A stretch of DNA of 55,622 nucleotides from Akkermansiaceae bacterium UBA2367 (GCA_002344525.1 DDTJ01000062.1:1-55622), one strand, 5' to 3'. Counted from the first letter of the stretch, positions 25,267-33,980 are shown. Translations and numbers: made by a program. The notes: generated by a model not told the origin, from the sequence alone.

Positions 25267-25294
25267 ATTCTACCTGAATATTAACTTTTGTCAA
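25267..25294 (-). promoter_or_regulatory. Near-consensus sigma70-type promoter of the candidate small RNA
   Basis: On the minus strand TTGACA (25294-25289, perfect) and TAGAAT (25272-25267, one mismatch) are 16 bases apart in an AT-rich stretch. No minus-strand gene starts downstream; the only element before the oxidoreductase gene is the hairpin and T-run at 25215-25178. Confidence 0.6.
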
Positions 25295-25393
25295 CAATTA
25301 GGAGATAAAAAATTCATTTTCCCTCAAGAGCCTCCATCATCCGTTCGCCTCCGGCTGGCTTTGGGTGTACATTCCAAGCCTTCTTTCTCCCAT

Positions 25394-26074
25394 ATGAACA
25401 TCCGAGTTCCCATGACCGCCAGACTCCTGCTGGCCGGAGCGGCCATTCTCTCCGTCGCCGTCCTTCAGACTTCGTGCAAAACCGTCGCTCCGACACAGCC
25501 CGCGAGCATGGCCTTGCGCTACGGAACCGTGACCAATCCCGCCAACGTCAGCGTGAAAGTGAGCCTGAGCAACCGCGCCGTCTATGTCCTTGAGGGCGAG
25601 GAGCCCCGCTTCGTCGCCGCCATCGCCATCGGCACGCCGAGCGACCCGACCCCGACGGGGAGCTTCCGCGCCTTCAACAAGCTGCCCCGCAAACGATCTG
25701 GTACCTACGGATTCTACGTGAAAGGCGACGAGATCATCCCCGGAAAACGCTCCGGCCTGCCGTCCGGCTACACCTACGTGGGCTATCCCATGCCGTGGTG
25801 GGTCGAATTCAAGAGCGGCTACGGCTTCCATGCGGGGGCGGTGTGGCCCATGCCCCGGACCCACGGCTGCCTCCGCCTCCACCGCACCATCGCCCAGGAG
25901 TTCTTCAACCTCGTGAATGCGGGAACCCCCATCCACATCGCCCAAACCCAGCCCGAGGACGCCACCGTCGGCAAGAACGTGCCCCGGCCCACGGACTACG
26001 ACCAGCCCGACCATCCCCGTTCGGTTCTCATCACCGACGCCCCCATGGATCGGACCAGCGAAATCCTGTTCTGA
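25394..26074 (+). CDS. L,D-transpeptidase (YkuD) lipoprotein
   Basis: A 226-residue peptidoglycan-modifying enzyme. The N-terminal signal (MNIRVPMTARLLLAGAAILSVAVLQTSC) has a lipobox ending in QTSC, so it is probably lipid-anchored. The YkuD domain has strands VSLSNRAVYVLE and RFVAAIAIGTPSDPTPTGSF and the catalytic motif HAGAVWPMPRTHGCLRLH, with the nucleophile Cys in HGCLR. Such enzymes form 3-3 cross-links or attach proteins to peptidoglycan. The start is the ATG at 25394; a GTG at 25361 or the ATG at 25412 are alternatives. Confidence 0.92.
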   Translation: MNIRVPMTARLLLAGAAILSVAVLQTSCKTVAPTQPASMALRYGTVTNPANVSVKVSLSNRAVYVLEGEEPRFVAAIAIGTPSDPTPTGSFRAFNKLPRKRSGTYGFYVKGDEIIPGKRSGLPSGYTYVGYPMPWWVEFKSGYGFHAGAVWPMPRTHGCLRLHRTIAQEFFNLVNAGTPIHIAQTQPEDATVGKNVPRPTDYDQPDHPRSVLITDAPMDRTSEILF

Positions 26075-26100
26075 GAGCTGCGGGGGCATCCCCCGAAATC

Positions 26101-27324
26101 ATGTCCGCCCCGCCCGAGCGCGCCCGCCGCCGCGTCAACGTCCGCACCCCCGAGGTGATGGAGCGCGTCCAAGCGGAGGTCGCGAGGCACTACCAGAGTT
26201 CCATCGTCGAAAAAGTCCGCGCCCGCGGTGGCGTGCTCTCCATCGACGGCACCACCATCCGCCTCGCCAAGCAGTTCGGCTTCTGCTACGGCGTCGAGCG
26301 GGCCATCGACCTCGCCTACGCCTCGCGGCGCGTCTTTCCCGACAATCGCGTCTTCCTCATCGGCGAGATCATCCACAACCCCGAGGTGAACCGCCAGCTT
26401 GAGGAGATGGAGATCGTCTCCCTGCCTTGGCGCTCGATGGACGGTCGCTACGACGAACTCGCCGAGGACGATGTCGTCATCGTGCCCGCCTTCGGTGCCC
26501 CCATCTCCTTCATCGACAAGGTCGAGTCCCGCGGCTGCCGCATCGTCGACACGACCTGCGGCGACGTGATGAAAGTGTGGCGGCGCGTGCGGGGCTTCGC
26601 CAAAGAGGGCGTCACCTCCATCATCCACGGCAAGGCCGACCACGAGGAGACCCGCGCCACCGCCTCGCGCGCCGTCGGCGACGATGGTTCGGGCCACTAC
26701 CTCGTCGTCCTCACTCTCGACGACATCGACTACGTCTGCGCCCACCTCGAACACGGGGGCGATACCGACGCCTTCCGCGAGCGTTTCGCGGGGGCCATGT
26801 CCGAGGGCTTCGACCCCAGTCTTCATCTCCGCCGTGTCGGTGTCGCCAACCAGACCACGATGCTGAAGTCCGAGACCGAAGAAATCCAGCGTCGCGTCCG
26901 CGAGGCCATCGTCCGCCGAGACGGGGACGACGCCCATTTCTCCGTCTTCGACACTATCTGCGGGGCGACCCAGGAGAGGCAGGACGCCCTCTTCGAACTG
27001 CTCGAAGAGCCGCTCGATCTTCTCCTCGTCGTCGGCGGCTACAACAGCTCGAACACGACCCACCTCGTCGAGATCGGGGAGAAGGAACTGCCCACCTTCT
27101 TCATCCGCAGCGCCGCCTGTCTCGTCTCCCTCGAAGAGATCGTCCACTACGACATCCACCGGAAGGAGGAGGTGGGCGTCTATTCCGAGGCCCTCGCCTC
27201 GGACCGCCCCATCCTCGTCGGTATCACCGCCGGCGCCTCCTGCCCGAACAACCTCATCGAGGACACGATCCTCAAAGTTTTCGAACTGCGCGGGATCGGC
27301 GCGGAGGCGGTGAGGTCGGCGTGA
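26101..27324 (+). CDS. ispH: 4-hydroxy-3-methylbut-2-enyl diphosphate reductase, long type
   Basis: IspH makes IPP and DMAPP in the last step of the MEP pathway. The 407-residue protein is of the long cyanobacterial/plant type rather than the 310-residue E. coli type. The Fe-S cluster Cys are in FGFCYGVERAIDLAY, IVDTTCGDVMKVW and FDTICGATQERQ; conserved GEIIHNPEVN, IIHGKADHEE, GGYNSSNTTHL and GASCPNNLIE motifs are present. Isoprenoid supply fits the squalene/phytoene-synthase-like gene at 38.6 kb, though the two are not linked. It starts 26 bases after the transpeptidase stop. Confidence 0.95.
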   Translation: MSAPPERARRRVNVRTPEVMERVQAEVARHYQSSIVEKVRARGGVLSIDGTTIRLAKQFGFCYGVERAIDLAYASRRVFPDNRVFLIGEIIHNPEVNRQLEEMEIVSLPWRSMDGRYDELAEDDVVIVPAFGAPISFIDKVESRGCRIVDTTCGDVMKVWRRVRGFAKEGVTSIIHGKADHEETRATASRAVGDDGSGHYLVVLTLDDIDYVCAHLEHGGDTDAFRERFAGAMSEGFDPSLHLRRVGVANQTTMLKSETEEIQRRVREAIVRRDGDDAHFSVFDTICGATQERQDALFELLEEPLDLLLVVGGYNSSNTTHLVEIGEKELPTFFIRSAACLVSLEEIVHYDIHRKEEVGVYSEALASDRPILVGITAGASCPNNLIEDTILKVFELRGIGAEAVRSA

Positions 27325-27333
27325 GCGGGGCTA

Positions 27334-28269
27334 TCACCCCTCCAAGGCAGCGATATAGCGCTCCGCGTCGAGGGCCGATTGACAGCCGTTGCCGGCGGCG
27401 GTGATCGCCTGCCGATAGACATGGTCGGCGACATCGCCAGCGGAGAAGATGCCGGGCACGTTCGAACGGGTCGAATGGCCTTCCTGCAAAATGTAGCCGT
27501 CCCCGTCGAGGGCGACGCCCGATCCGGCGAGGAAGGCGGTGTTCGGATCGTGGCCGATGGCGACGAAGACGCACTTCACCTCGATCTCCGACTCCTCGCC
27601 GTTGACTCGGTTGTGGACGCGGATGGCGCGCACGTCTCCGCTTTCGTCGGTGAGATACTCCGTCACCTCCGAGTTCCAGACCGGCTCGATCTTCGGGTTG
27701 GCGAGGGCGCGGTCGGCCATGATCTTCGAGGCGCGCAACTCGTCGCGGCGATGGACGAGATAAACCTTGCTGGCGAAACGGGTGAGGAAACCGGCCTCCT
27801 CGCAGGCGGAGTCGCCACCGCCGATCACGGCCACCGGCACGTCGGGGTAGAAGGCCCCATCGCAGGTCGCGCAGGAGGTGAGGCCGCGTCCGATCAATCC
27901 CGCCTCGCCCGGCAGGCCGAGGTGGCGCGGGCTCGCCCCGGTCGCGACGATGACGGTGCGGGAGCGGTGCTCCGCGCCGCCCGTGGTCTTCACGAGGATG
28001 GAGCCGTCGTCCTGCCGCGCCACGCTCTCGACCCGGTCGTATTCCACGCGGGTGCCGAACTTCTCGGCCTGCTGCTGCATGCGCATCATCAGGTCCGGCC
28101 CCATCACCCCCTCGGGGAAGCCCGGGAAGTTCTCCACCTCGGTGGTGGTCGTGAGCTGGCCGCCGGGCTGTTCGCCGGAGATGACCAAGGGACACAAGTT
28201 GGCCCGGGCGGTGTAGATAGCGGCGGTCCAACCGGCGCATCCGGTTCCGATGATGATGACGTTTTCCAT
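27334..28269 (-). CDS. trxB: Thioredoxin-disulfide reductase
   Basis: TrxB reduces thioredoxin with NADPH through FAD. The 311-residue protein has the FAD loop (IIGTGCAGWTAAIYTARA; Cys replaces the usual Pro in GxGPAG), the TTTTEVENFPGFPE segment, the redox-active CATC in LTSCATCDGAFYP, the NADPH loop VIGGGDSACEEAGFLTRFA, and the final FSAGDVAD. The ATG at 28269 (MENVIIIGTG) matches the family start. It faces ispH tail to tail with only 9 bases between stops. Confidence 0.96.
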   Translation of the reverse strand: MENVIIIGTGCAGWTAAIYTARANLCPLVISGEQPGGQLTTTTEVENFPGFPEGVMGPDLMMRMQQQAEKFGTRVEYDRVESVARQDDGSILVKTTGGAEHRSRTVIVATGASPRHLGLPGEAGLIGRGLTSCATCDGAFYPDVPVAVIGGGDSACEEAGFLTRFASKVYLVHRRDELRASKIMADRALANPKIEPVWNSEVTEYLTDESGDVRAIRVHNRVNGEESEIEVKCVFVAIGHDPNTAFLAGSGVALDGDGYILQEGHSTRSNVPGIFSAGDVADHVYRQAITAAGNGCQSALDAERYIAALEG

Positions 28270-28313
28270 GTCGCGGGAATGTGGCGAGGGATGGGCGATG
28301 AAGCAATCGCAAA

Positions 28314-28694
28314 TCACTCGTCCACCCGTCTCCGCGAGCTCTTGCGATCGGAGCGGTGTTCCTTGGCCTCGCGCATCCGCGCCTTCGTCGCGCGGGAGGG
28401 CTTGCGGCGCTGGTAGCGCTGGCGGGCGCGCTGGCGGGCGGCCTCCAGCTTCGCGGCGGCGGCGAGGGCCTCAAAGTGCTCGCAAAGGCGAATGCGGGCG
28501 ATTTCGCGGTTCTTCTCGCGCGAGCGGGTCTCCTGGCAGTTCACCTCGTTGCCGCTGGGGAGATGCTTCAGGTAGACGCAGGACGAGGTCTTGTTGATCT
28601 TCTGCCCGCCGCTTCCCGAGCCGAGGATGAAGCGCTCCTCCAGATCCTCTTCGCGGATGAGGAGGTGATCCATGCGTTCGGCTAGGTTTTCCAT
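28314..28694 (-). CDS. Stand-alone release-factor-like protein with GGQ motif
   Basis: A 126-residue protein containing only the RF domain 3: LIREEDLEERFILGSGSGGQ followed by KINKTSSCVYLKHLPSGNEV and a basic C-terminal helix region (ARQRARQRYQRRKPSRATKA). The GGQ tripeptide catalyses peptidyl-tRNA hydrolysis. Without codon-recognition domains, and with a basic tail, it resembles ArfB/YaeJ or the mitochondrial MTRFR (C12orf65), which rescue stalled ribosomes. The start ATG at 28694 is probable; another at 28670 is possible. It lies 45 bases upstream of trxB on the same strand. Confidence 0.85.
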   Translation of the reverse strand: MENLAERMDHLLIREEDLEERFILGSGSGGQKINKTSSCVYLKHLPSGNEVNCQETRSREKNREIARIRLCEHFEALAAAAKLEAARQRARQRYQRRKPSRATKARMREAKEHRSDRKSSRRRVDE

Positions 28695-28751
28695 ATCGGA
28701 GGTACAAGGGGGTTGACTCGCCGACTATACCCTCTTGATTGCGGAAATTCC

Positions 28752-29441
28752 ATGAAGGCCGGATTGTCAGAGGTGGAGCGGGCCCATGCGATCTACACGA
28801 GGCGGAATCTCGCCCTCTACGATTGGTGGGTGTTCGGGTTTTCGAACCGACGCGTCTGGCGCTGCGAGACGGAGCGGGTGCTCGGGCTTTACCGCGACCA
28901 CATCACGCCGAACCATCTCGAAGTCGGGGTGGGAACGGGCACGCTCCCTGCGGAGACGCTGCCGCCCCCTCCGCTCCGGCTCGTCCTTCTCGACATCAAC
29001 CGGAACTGCCTCGACCGCGCCGCGAAGCGCCTCGCCGCCTTCCAGCCGGAGCGGATCGAGGGGAACGCGCTGGAGCCGCTGGCGCTGACGGGACCGCGTT
29101 TCGACTCGATCGCGCTGAACTACGTGCTGCACTGCCTGCCCGGCCGTCTTGAAGACAAGGCGGTCGCTGTCTTCGACCACCTCGTGCCGCATCTCCAAGA
29201 CGAGGGAACGCTCTTCGGCTCGACTATTCTCGGGAAGGACATCCAGCGACCTCCCTTGGCGAGGACCTTGATGGCGCTCTACAACTGGCGGGGGATCTTT
29301 TCGAACCGGGAGGATTCCCTCGGAGGGTTGATGGAGGCGCTCTCGCAGCGTTTCCGGACATTCAATGTCGAGGTCCAAGGCTGCGTCGTGATGTTCTGGG
29401 GCAAGGGGCTGCGCGAAGCTTGTCGCAACAATCGGGGGTAG
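28752..29441 (+). CDS. Class I SAM-dependent methyltransferase
   Basis: A 229-residue Rossmann-fold methyltransferase: an N-terminal aromatic region (YTRRNLALYDWWVFGFSNR), motif I LEVGVGTGTLPAETL, motif II LVLLDINRNCLDRAAKRL, motif IV FDSIALNYVLHCLPG. It is close to the small-molecule or lipid methyltransferases (UbiE-like). The ATG at 28752 is chosen over a TTG at 28713. The substrate is unknown. It starts 57 bases from the divergent release-factor-like gene. Confidence 0.85.
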   Translation: MKAGLSEVERAHAIYTRRNLALYDWWVFGFSNRRVWRCETERVLGLYRDHITPNHLEVGVGTGTLPAETLPPPPLRLVLLDINRNCLDRAAKRLAAFQPERIEGNALEPLALTGPRFDSIALNYVLHCLPGRLEDKAVAVFDHLVPHLQDEGTLFGSTILGKDIQRPPLARTLMALYNWRGIFSNREDSLGGLMEALSQRFRTFNVEVQGCVVMFWGKGLREACRNNRG

Positions 29442-29453
29442 ATCGGCTTCCTC

Positions 29454-29550
29454 TTCTTACTCCTCCTCCTTATCCTCCTACTCGTACTCAATCCGAACGT
29501 CGAGGGACTCCCGAATTCGAGTAAGAGGAGGAGGATGAGGAGGAGTAAGG
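29454..29550. repeat. Inverted repeat of ACTCCTCCT-type pyrimidine and purine arms
   Basis: A pyrimidine-rich arm at 29454-29489 (CTTACTCCTCCTCC, ATCCTCCTACTCG) faces a purine-rich arm at 29518-29550. The arms pair over 13 bases plus a further 8, with a spacer of about 28 bases. It belongs to the same style of element as 40738-40817 (ACTC/GAGT ends). It lies between a plus-strand methyltransferase stop and the terminator of the convergent KKAPA gene. Confidence 0.7.
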
Positions 29551-29554
29551 CAGG

Positions 29555-29608
29555 ATAAAAAGAAAGCGGGCCCGGAAAGGAACGACGGATCGTTCTCCCC
29601 GGGCCCGG
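29555..29608 (-). terminator. Rho-independent terminator of the KKAPA-repeat gene
   Basis: On the minus strand GGGCCCGG and CCGGGCCC enclose a second stem GAACGA/TCGTTC with a small loop, and the run CTTTCTTTTT follows. It lies about 50 bases beyond the stop of the KKAPA gene and points away from it. The strong structure suggests high expression. Confidence 0.75.
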
Positions 29609-29659
29609 TGGAATGTTTGGGTTTCCCTGAAAAATTCCGTTGGATGGATGCTCAGTCGA

Positions 29660-29926
29660 TCAGGCCTTCTTGGCAGGAGCCTTCTTCGCGGGAGCGGCTT
29701 TCTTGGCAGGAGCCTTTTTCGCGGGAGCCTTTTTCGCGGGAGCCTTCTTGGCAGGAGCCTTCTTCGCGGGAGCGGCTTTCTTGGCAGGAGCCTTCTTCGC
29801 GGGGGCTTTCTTCGCAGGAGCCTTCTTCGCGGGGGCCTTCTTGGCAGGAGCCTTCTTCGCGGGAGCGGCTTTCTTGGCAGGAGCCTTCTTCGCGGGGGCT
29901 TTCTTCGCAGGTGCTTTCTTACTCAT
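29660..29926 (-). CDS. Histone-H1-like KKAPA-repeat protein
   Basis: An 88-residue protein made almost wholly of Lys, Ala and Pro: MSKKAPAKKAPAKKAPAKKA and onwards, as tandem 5-residue KKAPA and 6-residue KKAAPA units. The gene is correspondingly a 15/18-base tandem repeat. The predicted pI is extreme and the chain is probably disordered, like the tails of HctB, AlgP or eukaryotic H1; it should bind DNA or RNA electrostatically. An AGAGAA stretch before the ATG may serve as ribosome binding site. The leader carries two copies of GCACCAAC separated by A-runs (29941-29968). A strong terminator follows. The repeats are the same type as in the tail of the DksA fusion at 14659-15882. Confidence 0.85.
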   Translation of the reverse strand: MSKKAPAKKAPAKKAPAKKAAPAKKAPAKKAPAKKAPAKKAPAKKAPAKKAAPAKKAPAKKAPAKKAPAKKAPAKKAAPAKKAPAKKA

Positions 29927-30030
29927 GGTTCTCTTTTTTTGTTGGTGCTTTTTTTGTTGGTGCTTTTTCAGCGGGAATTCTCGACCGGAGTCGGGTTCAG
30001 TGCTCCGGGATGGCCGCCCTGTCCGGCGGC

Positions 30031-32043
30031 TCAGTTCTTTTTTGGCGGTTCGACGATGGCGAGGGGGCTGCGGGCTCTCCCTTCGATTTCCTCTTGTTCG
30101 GCCTTCGAAATCCGGGAGACGCGATCGACTGGGTGTTTTGTTAGGATGTTCCCTTTCGCTCCTCTTCCTTTAATATCCAGATTTGCGAATCTAAAGTCGA
30201 TCTGAAAATTTCGCAATTTTAAATCGCTTTTCAGATGGACTCTTACGATGAGGTTCGCGTCCTCCTCCGTGTCGTGCTCCGAGAACCAGAGCACGCGCGT
30301 TCCGGCGGCACCGGAGGTGAGGTCGTAGAGCTTCTCGCGGGTGACGCCCTCGACGCGGAAACGCTTCGCCATCGTCTTCCCGCCGCGACCGTCGCGGTAG
30401 ATCATGTTGTAGATTTTCGGCTCGTCGCGGTTGAAGACGGCGACGTGGAGGTTGTCCTTCCCGATGAAGACTTTCTCCACGACCTTCACCACGCGCATGG
30501 TCCCGTCGCGGGAGAAGGCGATGATGTCGTCCATGCGCGAGCATTTGCAGACCGCCTCGTCGCGCTTCATCCCGTAGCCGGCGAAGCCCTCCTTGCGATC
30601 GACGTAGAGGGTGTCGTTGGCGACGACGGCCTGCTTGGCATCGACGCGGTCGAAGGTGGCGAGCTCGGTGCGGCGCTGGCGGCCCTTCCCGTAGCGCTCC
30701 TTGATGCCCTCGAACCACTTGATGGTGAAGGCGGTGAGGCGCTTCAGGTTTTTCTTCGTCTCGGCGATCTGGTCTTCGAGGCTGCGGAGGTGCTCGTCGG
30801 CCTTGAAGGCGTCGTATTTGGAGATGCGCTTGATCTTGATCTCGGTGAGCCGCGCGATGTCGTCGTCGTTGACTTCGCGGCGGAGGAGGCGGAGGTAGGG
30901 ACGCAGCCCTGTCCAGATTTCCTGGATCACGGCCTCCCAAGTTTCGCATTCCTCGATGCGGCGGTAGATGCGCTTCTCGATGAAGATCTTCTCAAGACTG
31001 GAGAAGTGCCACTTTTCTTCGAGTTCGTTCAGTTTGATCTCCAACTCCTGTCCGATGAGGTCGCGGGTCTGCTTGGCGCTGTGGCGGAGGATGTCGGAGA
31101 CGCCGAGGAAGCGGGGCTTGTTGTCTTGGATGACGCAGGCGTTCGGCGAGATGCTGACCTCGCAGTCGGTGAAGGCGTAGAGCGCCCGCAGGGTCTGGTC
31201 GGCGTCGATCCCGGCGGGGAGGTGGACGCGGATCTCGACGTTCTCGGCGGTGCAGTCCTCGATGCGGGCGACGCGGACCTTGCCCTGTTCGTTCGCCTTT
31301 AAAATCGAGTCGCAGAGGCTGGAGGCGGTCGTGCCGAAGGGGATCTCGCGGATGATGAGCTCCTTCGACTTCGTCTTCTCGATACGGGCGCGCACCTTGA
31401 TGCGGCCGCCGCGCAAGCCGTCGTTGTAGTCGGTGATGTCGGCGATGCCGCCTTGGGGGAAGTCGGGGAAGATCTCGAAGGGCTCCTTCCGTAGCACCGC
31501 GATGCAGGCGTCGATCAGTTCGTTGAAGTTGTGCGGCAGGATCTTGCAGGCGAGGCCGACGGCGATGCCTTCGGCTCCGTGGGCGAGGACGAGGGGGAAT
31601 TTCGAGGGCAGGGTGACGGGCTCCTTGTTGCGGCCGTCGTAGCTCGCCGCCCACGCCGTAGTCTTCGGATTGAAGAGGATCTCGTTGGAGAATTTGGAGA
31701 GGCGCGTCTCGATGTAGCGCGGCGCGGCGGCGGAGTCGCCGGTGAGGATGTTGCCCCAGTTCCCCTGGGTGTCGACGACCAACTCCTTCTGCCCCATGTT
31801 GACGAGGGCATCGCCGATGGCCTGGTCGCCGTGGGGGTGGTACTGCATGGTGTGGCCGATGATGTTGGCCACTTTGTTGAAGCGTCCGTCGTCCTTCTCC
31901 TTCAGCGAATGGAGGATGCGGCGTTGCACGGGCTTGAGTCCGTCGTTGATGTGGGGGACGGCGCGCTCGAGGATGACGTAGCTGGCGTAGTCGAGGAACC
32001 ACTCCGAATACATTCCCTTGAGCGGTGTGGAGGTCTCGTCCAT
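30031..32043 (-). CDS. parC: Type IIA topoisomerase A subunit (ParC-type)
   Basis: The 670-residue DNA-cleaving subunit. It opens MDETSTPLKGMYSEWFLDYASYVI, carries the catalytic Tyr110 in GDSAAAPRYIETRLS with its activating Arg, the PDFPQGG and REIPFGTT segments, a coiled-coil gate, and a C-terminal beta-propeller-like region (about 480-640: TLYVDRKEGFAG, FSRDGTMRVVKV, NLHVAVF). It is shorter than GyrA (about 850) and lacks a GyrA box that I can see, so a decatenating topoisomerase IV-like role is likely; it resembles the Bacteroidetes-type A subunit. It starts 19 bases after the B subunit gene ends. Confidence 0.88.
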   Translation of the reverse strand: MDETSTPLKGMYSEWFLDYASYVILERAVPHINDGLKPVQRRILHSLKEKDDGRFNKVANIIGHTMQYHPHGDQAIGDALVNMGQKELVVDTQGNWGNILTGDSAAAPRYIETRLSKFSNEILFNPKTTAWAASYDGRNKEPVTLPSKFPLVLAHGAEGIAVGLACKILPHNFNELIDACIAVLRKEPFEIFPDFPQGGIADITDYNDGLRGGRIKVRARIEKTKSKELIIREIPFGTTASSLCDSILKANEQGKVRVARIEDCTAENVEIRVHLPAGIDADQTLRALYAFTDCEVSISPNACVIQDNKPRFLGVSDILRHSAKQTRDLIGQELEIKLNELEEKWHFSSLEKIFIEKRIYRRIEECETWEAVIQEIWTGLRPYLRLLRREVNDDDIARLTEIKIKRISKYDAFKADEHLRSLEDQIAETKKNLKRLTAFTIKWFEGIKERYGKGRQRRTELATFDRVDAKQAVVANDTLYVDRKEGFAGYGMKRDEAVCKCSRMDDIIAFSRDGTMRVVKVVEKVFIGKDNLHVAVFNRDEPKIYNMIYRDGRGGKTMAKRFRVEGVTREKLYDLTSGAAGTRVLWFSEHDTEEDANLIVRVHLKSDLKLRNFQIDFRFANLDIKGRGAKGNILTKHPVDRVSRISKAEQEEIEGRARSPLAIVEPPKKN

Positions 32044-32062
32044 GCGTGGGGTGCGGCGGGTC

Positions 32063-33955
32063 TCAGGCGGCGACGGCGGACTCCTCGATCTCGGCCCGCT
32101 CCTCGGTCTCCTCCTCGATCAGGTCGGTTTCGACCTTGAGATTCTTGATGATGAAATCCTGCCGCTCGGGGGTGTTCTTGCCCATGTAGAACTCGAGGAG
32201 GTCTTGGATGGTCTTCGGACGGGGCGGCATCTCGACGGGGGCGAGGCGCATGTCCGCGCCGATGAAGTGCTTGAATTCGTCGGGCGAGATTTCGCCGAGC
32301 CCTTTGAAACGGGTGATCTCGGGATTCTTCACCTCGGCAAGGGCGCGCTGGCGCTCCTCCTCGGTGTAGCAGTAGCGGGTCTCCTGCTTGTTGCGCACAC
32401 GGAAGAGCGGCGTTTCGAGGATGAAGAGGTGGCCCTCGCGGATGAGGTCGGGGAAGAATTGGAGGAAGAAGGTGATCGCCAGCAGACGGATGTGCATCCC
32501 GTCCACGTCGGCGTCGGTGGCGAGGACGATCTGGTTGTAGCGCAGCCCGTCGAGCGTCTCCTCGATGCCGAGGGCGGCTTGGAGCAGGTTGAACTCCTCG
32601 TTCTGGTAGACGATTTTCCGCGTCATCCCGTAGGAGTTGAGCGGCTTGCCACGCAGGGAGAAGACGGCCTGGGTGTCGACGTCGCGCGACTTCGTGATCG
32701 AGCCGCTCGCGGAGTCGCCCTCGGTGATGAAGAGGGTGGTCGCGTCCTTGAGCTTGTGGTTGGTGTCGTAGTGGACGCGGCAGTCGCGCAGCTTCTTGTT
32801 GTGCAGCTTCGACTGCTTCGAGCGCTCCTTGGCGAGCTTCTTGATGCCCTTCAGCTCCTTCCGCTCGTGCTCGGATCGCTGGATCTTGTCGAGCATCCCC
32901 TCGGCGACCTCCTTGGTGCGGTGGAGATGGTTGTCGAGATGGAGGCCGAGGAAATTGCCGACGAAGGTGCGCACGCTCTCGCCGCCGGGCGCCATCTGGG
33001 TGGAGCCGAGCTTGGTCTTCGTCTGCGATTCGAAGACGGGATCCTCCACCCGCACGCTGATGGCGGCGACGATGCCGGAGCGCACGTCGGCGGCGTCGAA
33101 CTGCTTCTTATAATAATTGCGCACCGTGTTGACGACGGCCTCGCGGAAGGCGGCGAGATGGGTGCCGCCCATAGTGGTGTGCTGGCCGTTGACGAAGCTG
33201 TAGTATTCCTCGCCCGACTGCTCGGTGTGGGTGAAGGCCACGTCGATGTCGCGGTCGGAGAGGTGGACGATGGGGTAGAGCGGGGCCTCGCTCCCGGCGA
33301 GCTTCTCCTCGAGCAGGTCGAGGAGGCCGTTCTTCGATTTGAACTTCGTCCCGTTGAGGGTCAGGGTCAGCCCGGTGTTGAGGTAGGCGTAGTTCCGCAC
33401 CATCGACTCGACCGTTTCGAGGTCCCAGGCGTACTCGCCGAAAATCTCGGTGTCGGGTTCGAAGGCGACGACCGTGCCGTTCTCCTCGGTCGTCTTGTCG
33501 GGCTTCTTCATCTCGGCGGAGACATGGCCTTGGCCGAACTCGATGGCCATGGTCTGCCGCTCGCGGAAGGACTGGATCTCGAAGAAGGAGGAAAGGAAGT
33601 TCACCGCCTTGATCCCGACGCCGTTGAGGCCGACGGATTTCTTGAAAGCCTCGCCGTCGTACTTCGCGCCGGTGTTGATGATCGAGGCGCAGTCCTTCAA
33701 CTTGCCGAGCGGGATGCCGCGCCCGTAGTCGCGCACGCGGACGAAGCGTTCCTCGATGTCGATGTCGATCTGCTTCCCGTTGCCCATGACGTGCTCGTCG
33801 ATGGCGTTGTCGATCACTTCCTTCAGGAGGATGTAGATCCCGTCGTCGGGCGAGGAACCGTCGCCAAGCTTCCCGATGTACATTCCGGGACGAAGACGGA
33901 TGTGCTCGCGGGGGTCGAGTGAGCGGATGTGCTCTTCGTTGTAGTCGGCGGCCAT
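32063..33955 (-). CDS. parE: Type IIA topoisomerase B subunit (ParE-type)
   Basis: The 630-residue ATPase subunit: EHIRLRPGMYIG, the GHKL motif KEVIDNAIDEH, GRGIP, the lid loop VGLNGVGIKAVNFLS, and the TOPRIM domain EGDSASGSITKSRD and ATDADVDGMHIR with the acidic metal ligands. It binds ATP to clamp DNA for the A subunit encoded next. Its length fits ParE rather than the longer proteobacterial GyrB. It is the first gene of a two-gene operon; a candidate promoter lies at 33981-34010. Confidence 0.92.
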   Translation of the reverse strand: MAADYNEEHIRSLDPREHIRLRPGMYIGKLGDGSSPDDGIYILLKEVIDNAIDEHVMGNGKQIDIDIEERFVRVRDYGRGIPLGKLKDCASIINTGAKYDGEAFKKSVGLNGVGIKAVNFLSSFFEIQSFRERQTMAIEFGQGHVSAEMKKPDKTTEENGTVVAFEPDTEIFGEYAWDLETVESMVRNYAYLNTGLTLTLNGTKFKSKNGLLDLLEEKLAGSEAPLYPIVHLSDRDIDVAFTHTEQSGEEYYSFVNGQHTTMGGTHLAAFREAVVNTVRNYYKKQFDAADVRSGIVAAISVRVEDPVFESQTKTKLGSTQMAPGGESVRTFVGNFLGLHLDNHLHRTKEVAEGMLDKIQRSEHERKELKGIKKLAKERSKQSKLHNKKLRDCRVHYDTNHKLKDATTLFITEGDSASGSITKSRDVDTQAVFSLRGKPLNSYGMTRKIVYQNEEFNLLQAALGIEETLDGLRYNQIVLATDADVDGMHIRLLAITFFLQFFPDLIREGHLFILETPLFRVRNKQETRYCYTEEERQRALAEVKNPEITRFKGLGEISPDEFKHFIGADMRLAPVEMPPRPKTIQDLLEFYMGKNTPERQDFIIKNLKVETDLIEEETEERAEIEESAVAA

Positions 33956-33980
33956 AACGGCGGTGCGGTCGGAATGGCGG

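Noticed and set aside
29608..30205. Plus-strand repeat frames opposite the KKAPA gene (GAFFAGAF-type text)
   Set aside because: Reverse reading of the KKAPA repeats. Start codon, AGAGAA leader and terminator all lie on the minus strand.
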